From assembly GCF_900110895.1 (NCBI RefSeq), contig NZ_FOIQ01000001.1, positions 496,001 to 560,000 of the forward strand: 64,000 nucleotides of DNA. The letters run 5' to 3'. The notes beneath the pieces are model-generated. The model saw only the letters and a program-made list of their open reading frames with translations. It was not told the DNA's origin and did not search any database. This DNA is from Prevotella aff. ruminicola Tc2-24 (GTDB lineage Bacteria; Bacteroidota; Bacteroidia; Bacteroidales; Bacteroidaceae). Position numbers and translations under genes: made by a program. The stretch's first letter is position 1; the number at the start of each line of letters is the position of its first letter. Shown here in pieces: positions 34,161-42,846 of this stretch.

Positions 34161-34510
34161 AGTCAGGCAAGTATATTATAGGTATGACTGTACTGCTGTT
34201 CGCCTCATGCGGACAGCAGTATCATGCGGAGAAGACCGTCAAGGCCTTCATCGAGGCTAACGCAGAGAATCCAGAATTGTTGTCCGACCGTGAATTTGCA
34301 GATCTGGGTACAACGAGGTATGTTAATGACTCCCTCATTCATCTGATGCGCCATCGCGGAGCTGAATTGTTCAAAAAAGGCATCAGCTATCCCGAGAAGC
34401 ACTCCGACGATCTTTTCTATCTGAGAATGAGCTATGTACGCGGCACAGACACCCTGCAGAACACGTTCTATCTGAACCAGGAACTGACAGAGGTCGTCGC
34501 CTTCAAATAA
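34157..34510 (+). CDS. Small lipoprotein of unknown function (117 aa)
   Basis: The ATG at 34157 overlaps the pepD stop codon. The product starts MKSGKYIIGMTVLLFASCGQ, a lipoprotein signal with Cys18, and the rest is a small soluble domain (AEKTVKAFIEANAENPELL, YVRGTDTLQNTFYLN). I do not recognise the family. The frame stays open upstream inside pepD, but the lipoprotein signal fixes the start. Coupling to pepD may mean only shared transcription. Confidence 0.75.
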   Translation: MKSGKYIIGMTVLLFASCGQQYHAEKTVKAFIEANAENPELLSDREFADLGTTRYVNDSLIHLMRHRGAELFKKGISYPEKHSDDLFYLRMSYVRGTDTLQNTFYLNQELTEVVAFK

Positions 34511-34537
34511 CTTTTTTCAAAAAAAAGTGCCGAAAAA

Positions 34538-34569
34538 TTTGCAGGAATGAAAAAATAGCCGTACCTTTG
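34538..34569 (+). promoter_or_regulatory. Promoter of the tRNA-Ser/tRNA-Glu unit
   Basis: TTTG (34538-34541) and TACCTTTG (34562-34569) are 20 bp apart, about 46 bases before the tRNA. Confidence 0.75.
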
Positions 34570-34618
34570 CATCCGCATTTGAGGAGATAGCCCCTCGGTT
34601 TCTAACACGAAGCATTCT

Positions 34619-34705
34619 GGAAGGATGGGTGAGTGGCTGAAACCAGCAGTTTGCTAAACTGCCGTACGGGTTCCCGTACCGGGGGTTCGAATCCCCCTCC
34701 TTCCG
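34619..34705 (+). tRNA. tRNA-Ser (anticodon GCT)
   Basis: The 87-nt molecule has acceptor GGAAGGA/TCCTTCC with discriminator G, anticodon GCT in a TGCTAAA loop, a long variable arm (TACGGGTTCCCGTA), as expected for tRNA-Ser, and T-arm GGGGGTTCGAATCCCCC. It reads AGC/AGU. CCA is not encoded. Confidence 0.97.
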
Positions 34706-34735
34706 CAGGGGTGACTGATCCAAGAGTGCGAAGAT

Positions 34736-34807
34736 GGTCGATTCATCTAATGGTTAGGATACAAGATTCTCAATCTTGGCATAGGGGTTCGATTCCCCTA
34801 TCGACTA
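34736..34807 (+). tRNA. tRNA-Glu (anticodon CTC)
   Basis: The 72-nt cloverleaf has acceptor GGTCGAT/ATCGACT (first pair G-T), anticodon stem CAAGA/TCTTG with loop TTCTCAA and T-arm AGGGGTTCGATTCCCCT. Anticodon CTC reads GAG only, so a second tRNA-Glu must exist elsewhere for GAA. It lies 30 bases after tRNA-Ser and shares its promoter. Confidence 0.93.
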
Positions 34808-34813
34808 CAAAAA

Positions 34814-34845
34814 AGAGAGTGCTGAAATTCAGCACTCTCTTTTTG
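34814..34845. terminator. Bidirectional terminator between tRNA-Glu and the LruC-like gene
   Basis: A perfect 12-bp stem (34814-34825 with 34829-34840) has AAAAAA before it and TTTTTG after it, so it can stop transcription from either side. Confidence 0.9.
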
Positions 34846-34866
34846 TTATCTTGACCAGTCGGTTCT

Positions 34867-36348
34867 TTATTCTCCTTCATCATCGTCATCTGGAATTGTG
34901 AACCAAGAAGAAGGCACAGATACACGTTCCTTCATCCAGTTGGTATCCACTGCGATAATCATGGGCACCTCACCCTTCTTTGGGAACACGATCGTCATGA
35001 CATTACCACTTCCCTTGCTACCAACTTTCACTGAGATATTATTGGTCTCTGAATTCCAACCTGTCACATCAAACTCGGCCAGCGTAGCATTATAATCAAT
35101 AGCCTGACCATCGGCTCCAGTATTTACCATAGTGCCAGCCGCATAGCCACTGCCGCTCTTACTCCACTTCATATTACCTATGGTCAGTTCGAAGTCAAGC
35201 GTTCCGCCCATAGCCCGTATCACAGCCTTCTGCGATACCGTGGGATCTCCCTCAAAGCGCAGGAACGTCCTCGTTCCATCCTCGTTGATCTTATAGACAG
35301 CAGTCTTCGTAGTGGTCTGCAACACATCGACCACGATGTCGTTAAAGTCGAAATCGTCAGTCTCGCCCAAGTCTTCAACCATATATCGCTTGGAAACCGT
35401 TTCCTTGACAGGCTCCGTGATTTCCTTAATCTCCGGCACATCGGGCTTACCGTACATCATAAACACCACATCCTCAAAGTCGTGGTCGCTCTTCTCGTAG
35501 ATAGCCTGATCCTCACAACCGATAATCATCTCCTTGTAGTCGTCGCCCAGACTAGGCACAGAATCAGGATGAATGTTCAATGCCAGCATCTGGTGAGCAA
35601 GTGATGATGCCGGGTTTCGTGGAGCACCTGACTTAAGGTTCGACAGATAGAGATACATGCTCTTGCCAACAGGCAGGTTCTTAAACGTGATAGGCTTAGC
35701 ACGCACGAACTTAGCCGTCTTCGTGTTATGAGTACGACTGGTTCTGTAGTTCGTATTAGGATCCACAGGACCGACATCCTGCCAGTCACCGTCGTTACCC
35801 GACTCATTCTTCTGGATATTCTGGTTCTTCGTCCATACCGTGATATCCATCGCATCCCCCTGATCGTTAAAGTCCTCAACCACCAGATGCAGCGTCCACA
35901 CGAAGTCGCCCGTCCCCTGATAGATAGGAACGATACTGAACTCATTCTGAGGTACGATCATGTAGAAGGGGTTTCCGAGGTCTTCATGGTTACGGCCATC
36001 GGGCAGTTTCTTCTTCATCCATTCAATAGTCTTGGCGTCCACCTCGTACCAATCACCTATCGACATATATTCGCTACCACCATCGATGACGGCACGTGTC
36101 AGGTTTCTTGGCAGAATGGTGTTTCCCGAGAGAGAATAGGTAGGATACATTTTTGCGAAATCCCACGTTTGTTCTGGGTCCACAGCTCCATACTTCTTGA
36201 TAAAGTTGGATTCAAACTCACTTTTGTGCTGTTGTTCCACGGCAGAATTATTAAAGACATCATGATCTTTGGAACAAGATACCATGGAAACAATCACTGT
36301 TGCCATCAAAAAACAACTAAAAATACTCCTTTTCATCATATTACACAT
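34867..36348 (-). CDS. LruC/DUF4842-type lipoprotein
   Basis: This 493-residue protein has a lipoprotein signal (MKRSIFSCFLMATVIVSM, then VSC); an ATG at 36336 is an equally likely start. The N-terminal part carries FIKKYGAVDPEQTWDFAKM, typical of Prevotella surface lipoproteins. The central and C-terminal parts carry acidic motifs CEDQAIYEKSDHDFEDVVFM and LGETDDFDFNDIVVDVLQ, which recall LruC/DUF4842 domains and probably bind calcium. It is likely surface-exposed; the ligand is unknown. It is monocistronic, with its own promoter and a shared terminator. Confidence 0.78.
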   Translation of the reverse strand: MCNMMKRSIFSCFLMATVIVSMVSCSKDHDVFNNSAVEQQHKSEFESNFIKKYGAVDPEQTWDFAKMYPTYSLSGNTILPRNLTRAVIDGGSEYMSIGDWYEVDAKTIEWMKKKLPDGRNHEDLGNPFYMIVPQNEFSIVPIYQGTGDFVWTLHLVVEDFNDQGDAMDITVWTKNQNIQKNESGNDGDWQDVGPVDPNTNYRTSRTHNTKTAKFVRAKPITFKNLPVGKSMYLYLSNLKSGAPRNPASSLAHQMLALNIHPDSVPSLGDDYKEMIIGCEDQAIYEKSDHDFEDVVFMMYGKPDVPEIKEITEPVKETVSKRYMVEDLGETDDFDFNDIVVDVLQTTTKTAVYKINEDGTRTFLRFEGDPTVSQKAVIRAMGGTLDFELTIGNMKWSKSGSGYAAGTMVNTGADGQAIDYNATLAEFDVTGWNSETNNISVKVGSKGSGNVMTIVFPKKGEVPMIIAVDTNWMKERVSVPSSWFTIPDDDDEGE

Positions 36349-36418
36349 TTTGTTAATAGCACCAATAGGGAATTTCCCCTAATCTTTAAGTCTTTATGTT
36401 ACTAGCTAATACTCAGTG

Positions 36419-36449
36419 CAAATATATGAAATAAAGATTAAAAAAACAA
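36419..36449 (-). promoter_or_regulatory. Promoter of the LruC-like gene (36349-36519 gap)
   Basis: On the minus strand TTG (36447-36449) and TATATTTG (36419-36426) are 20 bp apart. The remaining AT-rich gap holds only weak hairpins near 36487-36515 that might end the queA transcript. Confidence 0.6.
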
Positions 36450-36519
36450 GTATTTTCTAAAAAAAATGCATCTATAATACAAAAACAGATGGTCAGTAAT
36501 ACATCTAAGTGACCTTTAC

Positions 36520-37782
36520 CTATGGTATCAGGAGAGAGGAATCGCCATAACTCAGGAAGCGGAAGTCGTGCGACAGGGCATAATCGTAAATCTTGTGCCA
36601 ATCGCCCTTGACAAAGGCACTCACGAGCAACAGCAATGTAGACTGCGGCTGATGGAAGTTGGTGACCAGCATCTTCACAATCTTATAGTTATAGCCAGGA
36701 GCAATGATAATCTGCGTACTCGAATGCAGCACCTCAAGACCGCGGACATCCATCCATGCGGCCAGACTTCTCAGTGCCTCAACAGCTGGAACATCGCAAG
36801 GACTGTCATAGGGTTCCCATTGACACACATGAAGTTGCTCTTCCGTCAGATTCGCATTCCGCATCACTTTCACTCCCATATAATATAGGCTTTCCAACGT
36901 ACGGACACTCGTGGTACCCACAGCAATAGCCTTGCCATCGTGCCGAATCAGTTTCTCTATGGTCGAACGACGTACACTGATATATTCCGTGTGCATCTCA
37001 TGTCCTTCTATCTCCTCACTCTTCACGGGTTTGAATGTACCGGCACCAACATGTAATGTCAGTTCCTCACGATCGATGCCATGGGCATCAAGAGCAGCCA
37101 GTACCTCTGGCGTAAAATGAAGTCCAGCCGTTGGTGCAGCCACACTTCCCTTGATTTTCGAATAGACCGTCTGGTAGGTCGTCTTGTCGCTCTCCTGCGT
37201 CTCACGGTTCAGATAGGGAGGAATCGGCAGTTCTCCCATCGCATCGATAATTTCTGCAAAGGAGATTCGAGAGTTATCGGCGGCCTTCCACTCAAAGTCT
37301 ATCCGATGGGAGGTACCATGGATGGCACCACGGGTTGCCATCACGAGAACCTTCTCTCCCTTGATATCAATCTCGCGTGACAGGGTGCCTTCTTTCCACT
37401 TCTTCAGGTTGCCGACAAGACAATACCAAGCGCAATGCCCCGTTGTCTGGAACATCAGCTCATAGTCTGACGGATCGGCAGGCTCTAAGAGGAAGACCTC
37501 TATCAGCGCGCCAAGAGGCTCGCCATTCGCATTAGCTTTACGGAAATGCATTCGTGCCTGTATCACCTTCGTATTATTGAAGACCATCAGAGCACCCTTC
37601 GGCAGATAGTCGGGCAGATGACAGAAGACGTCCTCCCCTACCTCACCGTTACGATAGAGTAAGAGCTTAGACTGGTCGCGCCGTGCAATGGGAAACTTGG
37701 CGATGCGATCATCGGGAAGCGGATAGTTATAGTCACTGATATGGATATGTCTGGGATCTGATTCCTTTATAGAACAACTCAT
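36520..37782 (-). CDS. queA: tRNA preQ1(34) S-adenosylmethionine ribosyltransferase-isomerase
   Basis: From the ATG at 37782 the protein has 420 residues, close to other Bacteroidales QueA. The enzyme moves the ribosyl part of S-adenosylmethionine to preQ1 in tRNA during queuosine synthesis. Motifs are ISDYNYPLPDDRIAKFP, ALMVFNNTKVIQARM, VAAPTAGLHFTPEVL, LHVGAGTFKPVKSEEI and NFHQPQSTLLLLVSAF. The open frame continues another 62 codons upstream but without homology. The chosen ATG overlaps the PAP2 stop (ATGA), so queA is the last gene of the Bat/PAP2 transcript. Confidence 0.94.
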   Translation of the reverse strand: MSCSIKESDPRHIHISDYNYPLPDDRIAKFPIARRDQSKLLLYRNGEVGEDVFCHLPDYLPKGALMVFNNTKVIQARMHFRKANANGEPLGALIEVFLLEPADPSDYELMFQTTGHCAWYCLVGNLKKWKEGTLSREIDIKGEKVLVMATRGAIHGTSHRIDFEWKAADNSRISFAEIIDAMGELPIPPYLNRETQESDKTTYQTVYSKIKGSVAAPTAGLHFTPEVLAALDAHGIDREELTLHVGAGTFKPVKSEEIEGHEMHTEYISVRRSTIEKLIRHDGKAIAVGTTSVRTLESLYYMGVKVMRNANLTEEQLHVCQWEPYDSPCDVPAVEALRSLAAWMDVRGLEVLHSSTQIIIAPGYNYKIVKMLVTNFHQPQSTLLLLVSAFVKGDWHKIYDYALSHDFRFLSYGDSSLLIP

Positions 37783-38501
37783 ATAAGACAAGATTTGATA
37801 AGAGCAAAGACCAACGTAAATACCAAGACTGCGACAGGAACATCGCAATCGGAGCGCTGGAAGCCCGTAGATGTATATTGTGAAGAAATAAAACGTCTTC
37901 TTGACGTCATATTTCTGGATAGGCGATAATACAGGAAATAGACGGTCGATCCCACCAGACCTCCCCACAACAGTCCAACCAGAATGTCACCTGGGAAGTG
38001 GACACCAAGGTACAGACGTGTCCAGCAGTTCGTGAACGACCAGAGTATGAGTGCCAGCGACAGCAGACGACTTCTGACTAACCAGCAGAAGAACACCGCA
38101 ATACTGAAGGTGTTAGAGGCATGGGCGGAGAAGAAACCGAAGCGCCCCCCCCGATAGCCGTCAACGATATCAACCAGCAAGCCAATCTCGGGGTCATGTG
38201 TAGGTCGCCAGCGTCCTACCATCGGCTTGACAATCATATCATCGACCGTCCCCGCCAACAACACGCACAGACCAGCACCGCACAAGATCATCATGACCTT
38301 ACGGAAGTTATCATTATTGTTAAGTACCACATAGAAAAGACTAATGTACAGAGGTACCCATGTGACGGTAGCCGTCAGGACACGCATGACACGATCCAGA
38401 TAAAGAGAGTCACTGCCATTCAAAGACAATAACAAATCCTTATCATACTCCACCAGTGCGGAGAGAAAGCCGTCTGCCGACATGAGTATTTCCTGGAACA
38501 T
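37779..38501 (-). CDS. PAP2-family membrane phosphatase
   Basis: This 240-residue multi-pass protein carries the three PAP2 signatures: KPMVGRWRPTHDP, GFFSAHASNTFSIAVFF and RLYLGVHFPGDILVG. Such enzymes remove phosphate from lipid substrates such as undecaprenyl diphosphate or lipid A precursors at the outer face of the inner membrane. Five or six membrane helices are apparent. It starts one base after the batDE stop and overlaps queA, so it belongs to the same transcript. Which lipid it acts on cannot be told. Confidence 0.9.
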   Translation of the reverse strand: MFQEILMSADGFLSALVEYDKDLLLSLNGSDSLYLDRVMRVLTATVTWVPLYISLFYVVLNNNDNFRKVMMILCGAGLCVLLAGTVDDMIVKPMVGRWRPTHDPEIGLLVDIVDGYRGGRFGFFSAHASNTFSIAVFFCWLVRSRLLSLALILWSFTNCWTRLYLGVHFPGDILVGLLWGGLVGSTVYFLYYRLSRNMTSRRRFISSQYTSTGFQRSDCDVPVAVLVFTLVFALIKSCLI

Positions 38502-38502
38502 A

Positions 38503-41115
38503 CTATATCTCCTCTATCTGATGACTCTCAACCCAGCCCTCTTTACCATCAGCCACACGGATCTCCTTCCATCCTTTCATCGCCCTATCGGAAATCAAGA
38601 CCTTCGTACCCTCATGAAGAATAAAGAGATCGGTACCGCTCTTCGCTGGTGTGCTCTTGACTGCCATGGAAGGAACCATCACGATAGCCCCCTTCCGTTC
38701 CATTAGGTTCTGACGCTGTTGCCAAGCAAAGACATTACCCATCACGAACAGGATAAGCAACACAACTCCGCCAAAGAAACCGATCTTACGGAGCCACAAA
38801 CGTTCCGAGAAGAGGTAGACCAACAGAAGGACAATCACCAGAGCCAAAGACAGCAGAGACAGACAAGCCCACGCATCAACGCTCATCAGGTTGACCACCG
38901 AACGATACCAAGTAAAGAAGAACATCTCAGATTCAGGGACAATCTTGTCGATGGTCTTTGACCGTGCTATCTGCAGGTTGAAACGGATATCACGGTCACC
39001 GGGAGAAAACAGAAGGGCACGTTCATAGTTCAAGACTGCACGCGTGATATTCTCCGTCCGGTAGTAAGCATTACCAAGATTATAATAGAGATCAGCACTT
39101 GCGCCCTGCTTCAGCAACTCCTCATAATCCTTGATGGCCTGTTGGTACTGTCCACGTACATAGGCACTGTCTGCCTCAGCTTTGGTCGTAGCACCGGCAA
39201 GTAACGGGAGATGGATGACAAGCACAACCAACAACAACTTCATCGTTGCTGCCCTGCGCCCCTTCTTCTTCATCGTCTCCTCAATCTTCTCAATGGCAGT
39301 CATCGCCTTTTCATACACTTTGTTCATATTTCCTTTCGGATCACCAGGGGCATAACGTTCAAACTCACACTCATCAAGAGCTCCGATAAACTGACTGATG
39401 ATATTCCCATCTACCTGACGCTCCGTCAGTCGCTGACTGATATTGTCGTGAGAGAGTTGTTCGACTGGTATATTCAGTTTGTCACCTACATAGCCCCATA
39501 GTGCACGGAGCACCTCATCATAGAACTCTCCCGGCTTATCGTCCGCCATCAGCTTGGCCGCATTCTTCAGCCGTTTTGTCGCCACCTTATTAGCTTTCTT
39601 TCCACGCGTCTTCGTCACATTGGCATTGTCGATAGCACGCTGACGGAATACAATGAACAGAGAGATGAATATCAAAGCAAGTACGGCCAAAGATATCCAG
39701 TAACCGGTGGAGGCAAAGAAGAAACGGTCAAGTCCCTGCTGGCGCACGTCACCCATCTTGATATAACGGATATCCTTATTCAGCTCCTGCACATCCTGAC
39801 CTGAGAAATCATTCACGGATGCAGCACCGGATCCTTTGGCTACATCAAGAGTCAAGGCATCACTCTGGATTGTCTTATAACTCTTCGTCGAAACATCAAA
39901 ATAAGTAAACTCTACCGGTGGTATCTCATACTTGCCTTGATGGCGTGGAACGGCCAGAATATCAAAAATCATTGACCCCTCAATACCATGAGCTGTCAGC
40001 TTTGTCTTATCCGTAATCTTCGGCTCATACTTGTCAAAATCCTTGGGGAACTTGACTACCGGCTGTTTGATAAGCTTCAAGTTTCCGGTACCACTCAAGA
40101 TGATACGCAGAGAGACCGGATCATTCGCTTTCGTCTCTGTCTTATTCAACTGAGCAGTGATATTGAACTTACCCACGCCACCAGAGAAATTCGCCGGACG
40201 GGCAGGCAGGGGATCGACCTGAATATCAATGCCTGGGGCTTGGATCTTCTTTTTCACCTCCACATAGCCGGAACCGCCATTGAAGAATGCCTCAAAGGGA
40301 TCAACATTTCGATTCTGTTGTACTACGATTCCTTCGAAGGTGATGCTGGGAATCTCCAACTTACCCGTCATCTGGGGGAACATCACATACTGACTCCATG
40401 TACAGGTACGATAGGGACGCCCGTTGACTGTCTCGATAGAGAAGCTCTTTTGCTGTGGCAAATCCACTTCCTGCGTATAGAAACTCTTCAGATCCGGCAT
40501 GTCACCCCGCAACTGAGTCAACGAGACCAACGTATATACCTTGTAGGTCAGCAGAATCGGCTCCTGCTCATAGACCCTCTTCTTGTTAGCACTTACCTTG
40601 ATAAAGAGATCCGAGCCCGAGATCCTGCTTCCGACATCCCGTAGCTCTCCTCCCTCATCATCGTTACTCTGACGCTGATGACGGGAACTACTTCCTTGTG
40701 CTGATCCCGACGCACGAATGGTCAGAGGTTTCGAAGTGATGCGCTTACCACCTACCACAGCAACAGCAGGAGGAATCGTGAACGTACCAGCTTTCGTGGC
40801 CACAACCATATAAGTATAGGTCACAGACGAAGAAGAGCTCGTATGTCCGTTTATCATCTGATAACTCGACTGCGTAGAACTGTTCGGGCCAATCAAGACC
40901 TCCAACTCCTCAGGAATATTGCCGGCCCTGAATTCGCTGACATTCATGGTATTGACCGTGTATGTCAGACGGAAATTCTCGCCAACGGCGACATGCGACG
41001 GGGCCGATCCTGTAAGCGTCTGAGCAAGCAAGCTAAAAGGCATAAAGGTAAGAAGGTAAAAAGGTAAAAACCATTTCACCCACCTTTGAACCTTCATGTT
41101 TATATATCTTTCCAT
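38503..41115 (-). CDS. BatD-BatE fusion protein (aerotolerance)
   Basis: This 870-residue protein combines two Bat proteins. Residues 1-615 are BatD: a signal peptide (an alternative ATG is at 41097), Ig-like repeats (ENFRLTYTVNTMNVSEF, AGTFTIPPAVAVVGGKRI, KVYTLVSLTQLRGDMPDL), a membrane helix (YWISLAVLALIFISLFIVF) and a cytoplasmic helical domain. From Met625 a signal-like helix (MKLLLVVLVIHLPLLAGA) leads into BatE: TPR repeats (GQYQQAIKDYEELLKQGA, YYNLGNAYYRTENITRAVLN), two more helices and an SH3-like end (MKGWKEIRVADGKEGWVES). In relatives these are separate genes. A re-start at the internal ATG (39243) cannot be excluded. The Bat system protects anaerobes against oxidative and envelope stress. 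Confidence 0.88.
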   Translation of the reverse strand: MERYINMKVQRWVKWFLPFYLLTFMPFSLLAQTLTGSAPSHVAVGENFRLTYTVNTMNVSEFRAGNIPEELEVLIGPNSSTQSSYQMINGHTSSSSSVTYTYMVVATKAGTFTIPPAVAVVGGKRITSKPLTIRASGSAQGSSSRHQRQSNDDEGGELRDVGSRISGSDLFIKVSANKKRVYEQEPILLTYKVYTLVSLTQLRGDMPDLKSFYTQEVDLPQQKSFSIETVNGRPYRTCTWSQYVMFPQMTGKLEIPSITFEGIVVQQNRNVDPFEAFFNGGSGYVEVKKKIQAPGIDIQVDPLPARPANFSGGVGKFNITAQLNKTETKANDPVSLRIILSGTGNLKLIKQPVVKFPKDFDKYEPKITDKTKLTAHGIEGSMIFDILAVPRHQGKYEIPPVEFTYFDVSTKSYKTIQSDALTLDVAKGSGAASVNDFSGQDVQELNKDIRYIKMGDVRQQGLDRFFFASTGYWISLAVLALIFISLFIVFRQRAIDNANVTKTRGKKANKVATKRLKNAAKLMADDKPGEFYDEVLRALWGYVGDKLNIPVEQLSHDNISQRLTERQVDGNIISQFIGALDECEFERYAPGDPKGNMNKVYEKAMTAIEKIEETMKKKGRRAATMKLLLVVLVIHLPLLAGATTKAEADSAYVRGQYQQAIKDYEELLKQGASADLYYNLGNAYYRTENITRAVLNYERALLFSPGDRDIRFNLQIARSKTIDKIVPESEMFFFTWYRSVVNLMSVDAWACLSLLSLALVIVLLLVYLFSERLWLRKIGFFGGVVLLILFVMGNVFAWQQRQNLMERKGAIVMVPSMAVKSTPAKSGTDLFILHEGTKVLISDRAMKGWKEIRVADGKEGWVESHQIEEI
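41045..41068. repeat. Three tandem 8-bp repeats in the BatD signal peptide
   Basis: AAGGTAAG, AAGGTAAA and AAGGTAAA follow each other and code, on the minus strand, for the FLPFYLLTF part of the leader. A gain or loss of one unit would shift the frame. Confidence 0.75.
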
Positions 41116-41159
41116 CTTCTATTCCTTTACAATTTTTCAATTCTCCTTCTCACTACAGA

Positions 41160-42845
41160 TCACCAATTCTTCTGAATAGCGCGACGTTGCGGCTTCTGTT
41201 GGGCCTTCTTCATCTTATCCTGGGTCTGCTTCTCGTTCTGGATAGCAGCATTCAGCAGTTGTTCCGCATTCTCCTTACTCATCTGCGGCTTAGGCTGTTC
41301 CTGCTTCTTCTGCTTATTCTCTTCATTCTTTTGCTGGTCTTTCTTATCGTCGTTTTTCTGATTCTCATTCTGCTTGTTCTGATCCTGCTTCTGTTGCTGC
41401 TTCTGTTGCTGATGCTTACAGAGTACCAGATTATAACGAGTCTCATCATCATTCGGATTCAGGCGCAATGCGTTTTTATAAGCCTCTATCGCCTCACCAT
41501 ACATCCTATGAGTCTGACAGATAACCCCCATGTTATGATATGCTTGTGCCTTTCGAAGAGGATTGGTCTCCAACTTGGCTGCATGCTCAAACTGTTCAAT
41601 GGCAGCAGAATCTTTCTTCTGTGCCATCAACGCATTACCTAGGTTAAAGGCAGCCTGAGGATTACGAGCATTCTTCTCGACAGCCTTGCGATAAGACACC
41701 TCCGCATTAGGATAGTCTCCGCCACGGTACAACTTATTTCCCTGACGCACATATTGACGGTCGGTCTGCGCAGAGGCAGTCAATGTCATCAAAAGAAGAA
41801 GAAGCATGACCGTCACCTTCTTCTTACTCCCAAAGAGAGAAAGACTCTTCAACAATGGACTCTGACGGTCCATGATAAAGACCTCGAGAATCAGCAGCAG
41901 CAATGCCAAGACACCAAAAGCTTGGAACTGCTCATCATACTCACTATAGATGGTTGAGGAAGTCTCCTTCTTGGAAAGTTTATCCAGTTCCCTGTCCAAC
42001 TGTTCCTGGGCTGCGCTGTTATTCTCCACATGGATATAGGCACCACCACCTGCCTGAGCCACCTGTTTACACATCTCCTCATTCAGAGCCGACATCACAG
42101 TGTTGCCTGTATTATCTTTCATATATTCGCCCGTCCCTGGCAGAGGTATTGGTGAGCCGTTGACAGAACCGACACCAAGCACATAGACACGCATCCCCTT
42201 GTCTTTGGCCGCCTTGGCAGCCTCCAAGGCCCCACCCTCATGATCCTCACCATCAGTGATAACCACGATAGCCTTACCGATGCCTTCTTCCTGAGTAAAA
42301 CTGTTTGAAGCCATACTGATGGCCTTAGCGATATCCGTACCTTGTGTGGCTATCATCGACGGATCAATACTGCTCAGGAACATCTTCGCCGACACATAGT
42401 CGCTCGTGATCGGCAACTGTACGAAAGCATCTCCTGCAAAGACAAGCAGACCTATCTTGTCGTTCGTGAAATGATCCACTAAGTTCTCCACCATCATCTT
42501 ACTCCTGTCCAGACGGCTAGGAATGATATCCTCTGCCCGCATCGAGTTACTGATATCCATGGCGATAATGGTCTCTATGCCCATGCGTTTCTCATGACTG
42601 ATCTTCGTACCCATCTGCGGTCTGGCAAGCATGACAATCAGTAGGGCAAGTGCCCCCTGAAGCATCCAGAACTTCGTGAGGGGACGGAGAAACGACACGT
42701 TCGGCATTAACTCTTTCAACAAAGCCGGTTCTCCAAAACGACGAAGTCGTTTCTTCTGGTTTCGATATGAGACATACCTGACCAATGCCAATATGGGAAT
42801 CAGCACCAACAGATAGAGATATGTGGGATCTTCAAATCTAAACAT
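41160..42845 (-). CDS. BatB-BatC fusion protein (VWA domain plus TPR)
   Basis: This 561-residue protein has two N-terminal membrane helices, a von Willebrand A domain with the metal site AMDISNSMRAED, and the C-terminal membrane helix of BatB (FGVLALLLLILEVFIMDR). A second signal-like segment (VTVMLLLLLMTLTASAQ, about residues 343-359) then leads into BatC TPR repeats (RQGNKLYRGGDYPNAEVSYR, AAFNLGNALMAQ, YGEAIEAYKNALRLNPND). It ends in a Lys/Gln/Asn-rich low-complexity tail (about 480-561). The two functions are usually on separate genes in Bacteroides. It starts 1 base after batA ends. Confidence 0.88.
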   Translation of the reverse strand: MFRFEDPTYLYLLVLIPILALVRYVSYRNQKKRLRRFGEPALLKELMPNVSFLRPLTKFWMLQGALALLIVMLARPQMGTKISHEKRMGIETIIAMDISNSMRAEDIIPSRLDRSKMMVENLVDHFTNDKIGLLVFAGDAFVQLPITSDYVSAKMFLSSIDPSMIATQGTDIAKAISMASNSFTQEEGIGKAIVVITDGEDHEGGALEAAKAAKDKGMRVYVLGVGSVNGSPIPLPGTGEYMKDNTGNTVMSALNEEMCKQVAQAGGGAYIHVENNSAAQEQLDRELDKLSKKETSSTIYSEYDEQFQAFGVLALLLLILEVFIMDRQSPLLKSLSLFGSKKKVTVMLLLLLMTLTASAQTDRQYVRQGNKLYRGGDYPNAEVSYRKAVEKNARNPQAAFNLGNALMAQKKDSAAIEQFEHAAKLETNPLRKAQAYHNMGVICQTHRMYGEAIEAYKNALRLNPNDDETRYNLVLCKHQQQKQQQKQDQNKQNENQKNDDKKDQQKNEENKQKKQEQPKPQMSKENAEQLLNAAIQNEKQTQDKMKKAQQKPQRRAIQKNW

Positions 42846-42846
42846 A

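Noticed and set aside
34706..34735. Possible third tRNA between tRNA-Ser and tRNA-Glu
   Set aside because: Only 30 bases lie between the two mature ends and no cloverleaf arm can be formed.
37783..37968. 62-codon N-terminal extension of queA
   Set aside because: It reads inside the PAP2 gene and has no QueA homology; the ATGA overlap marks the real start.
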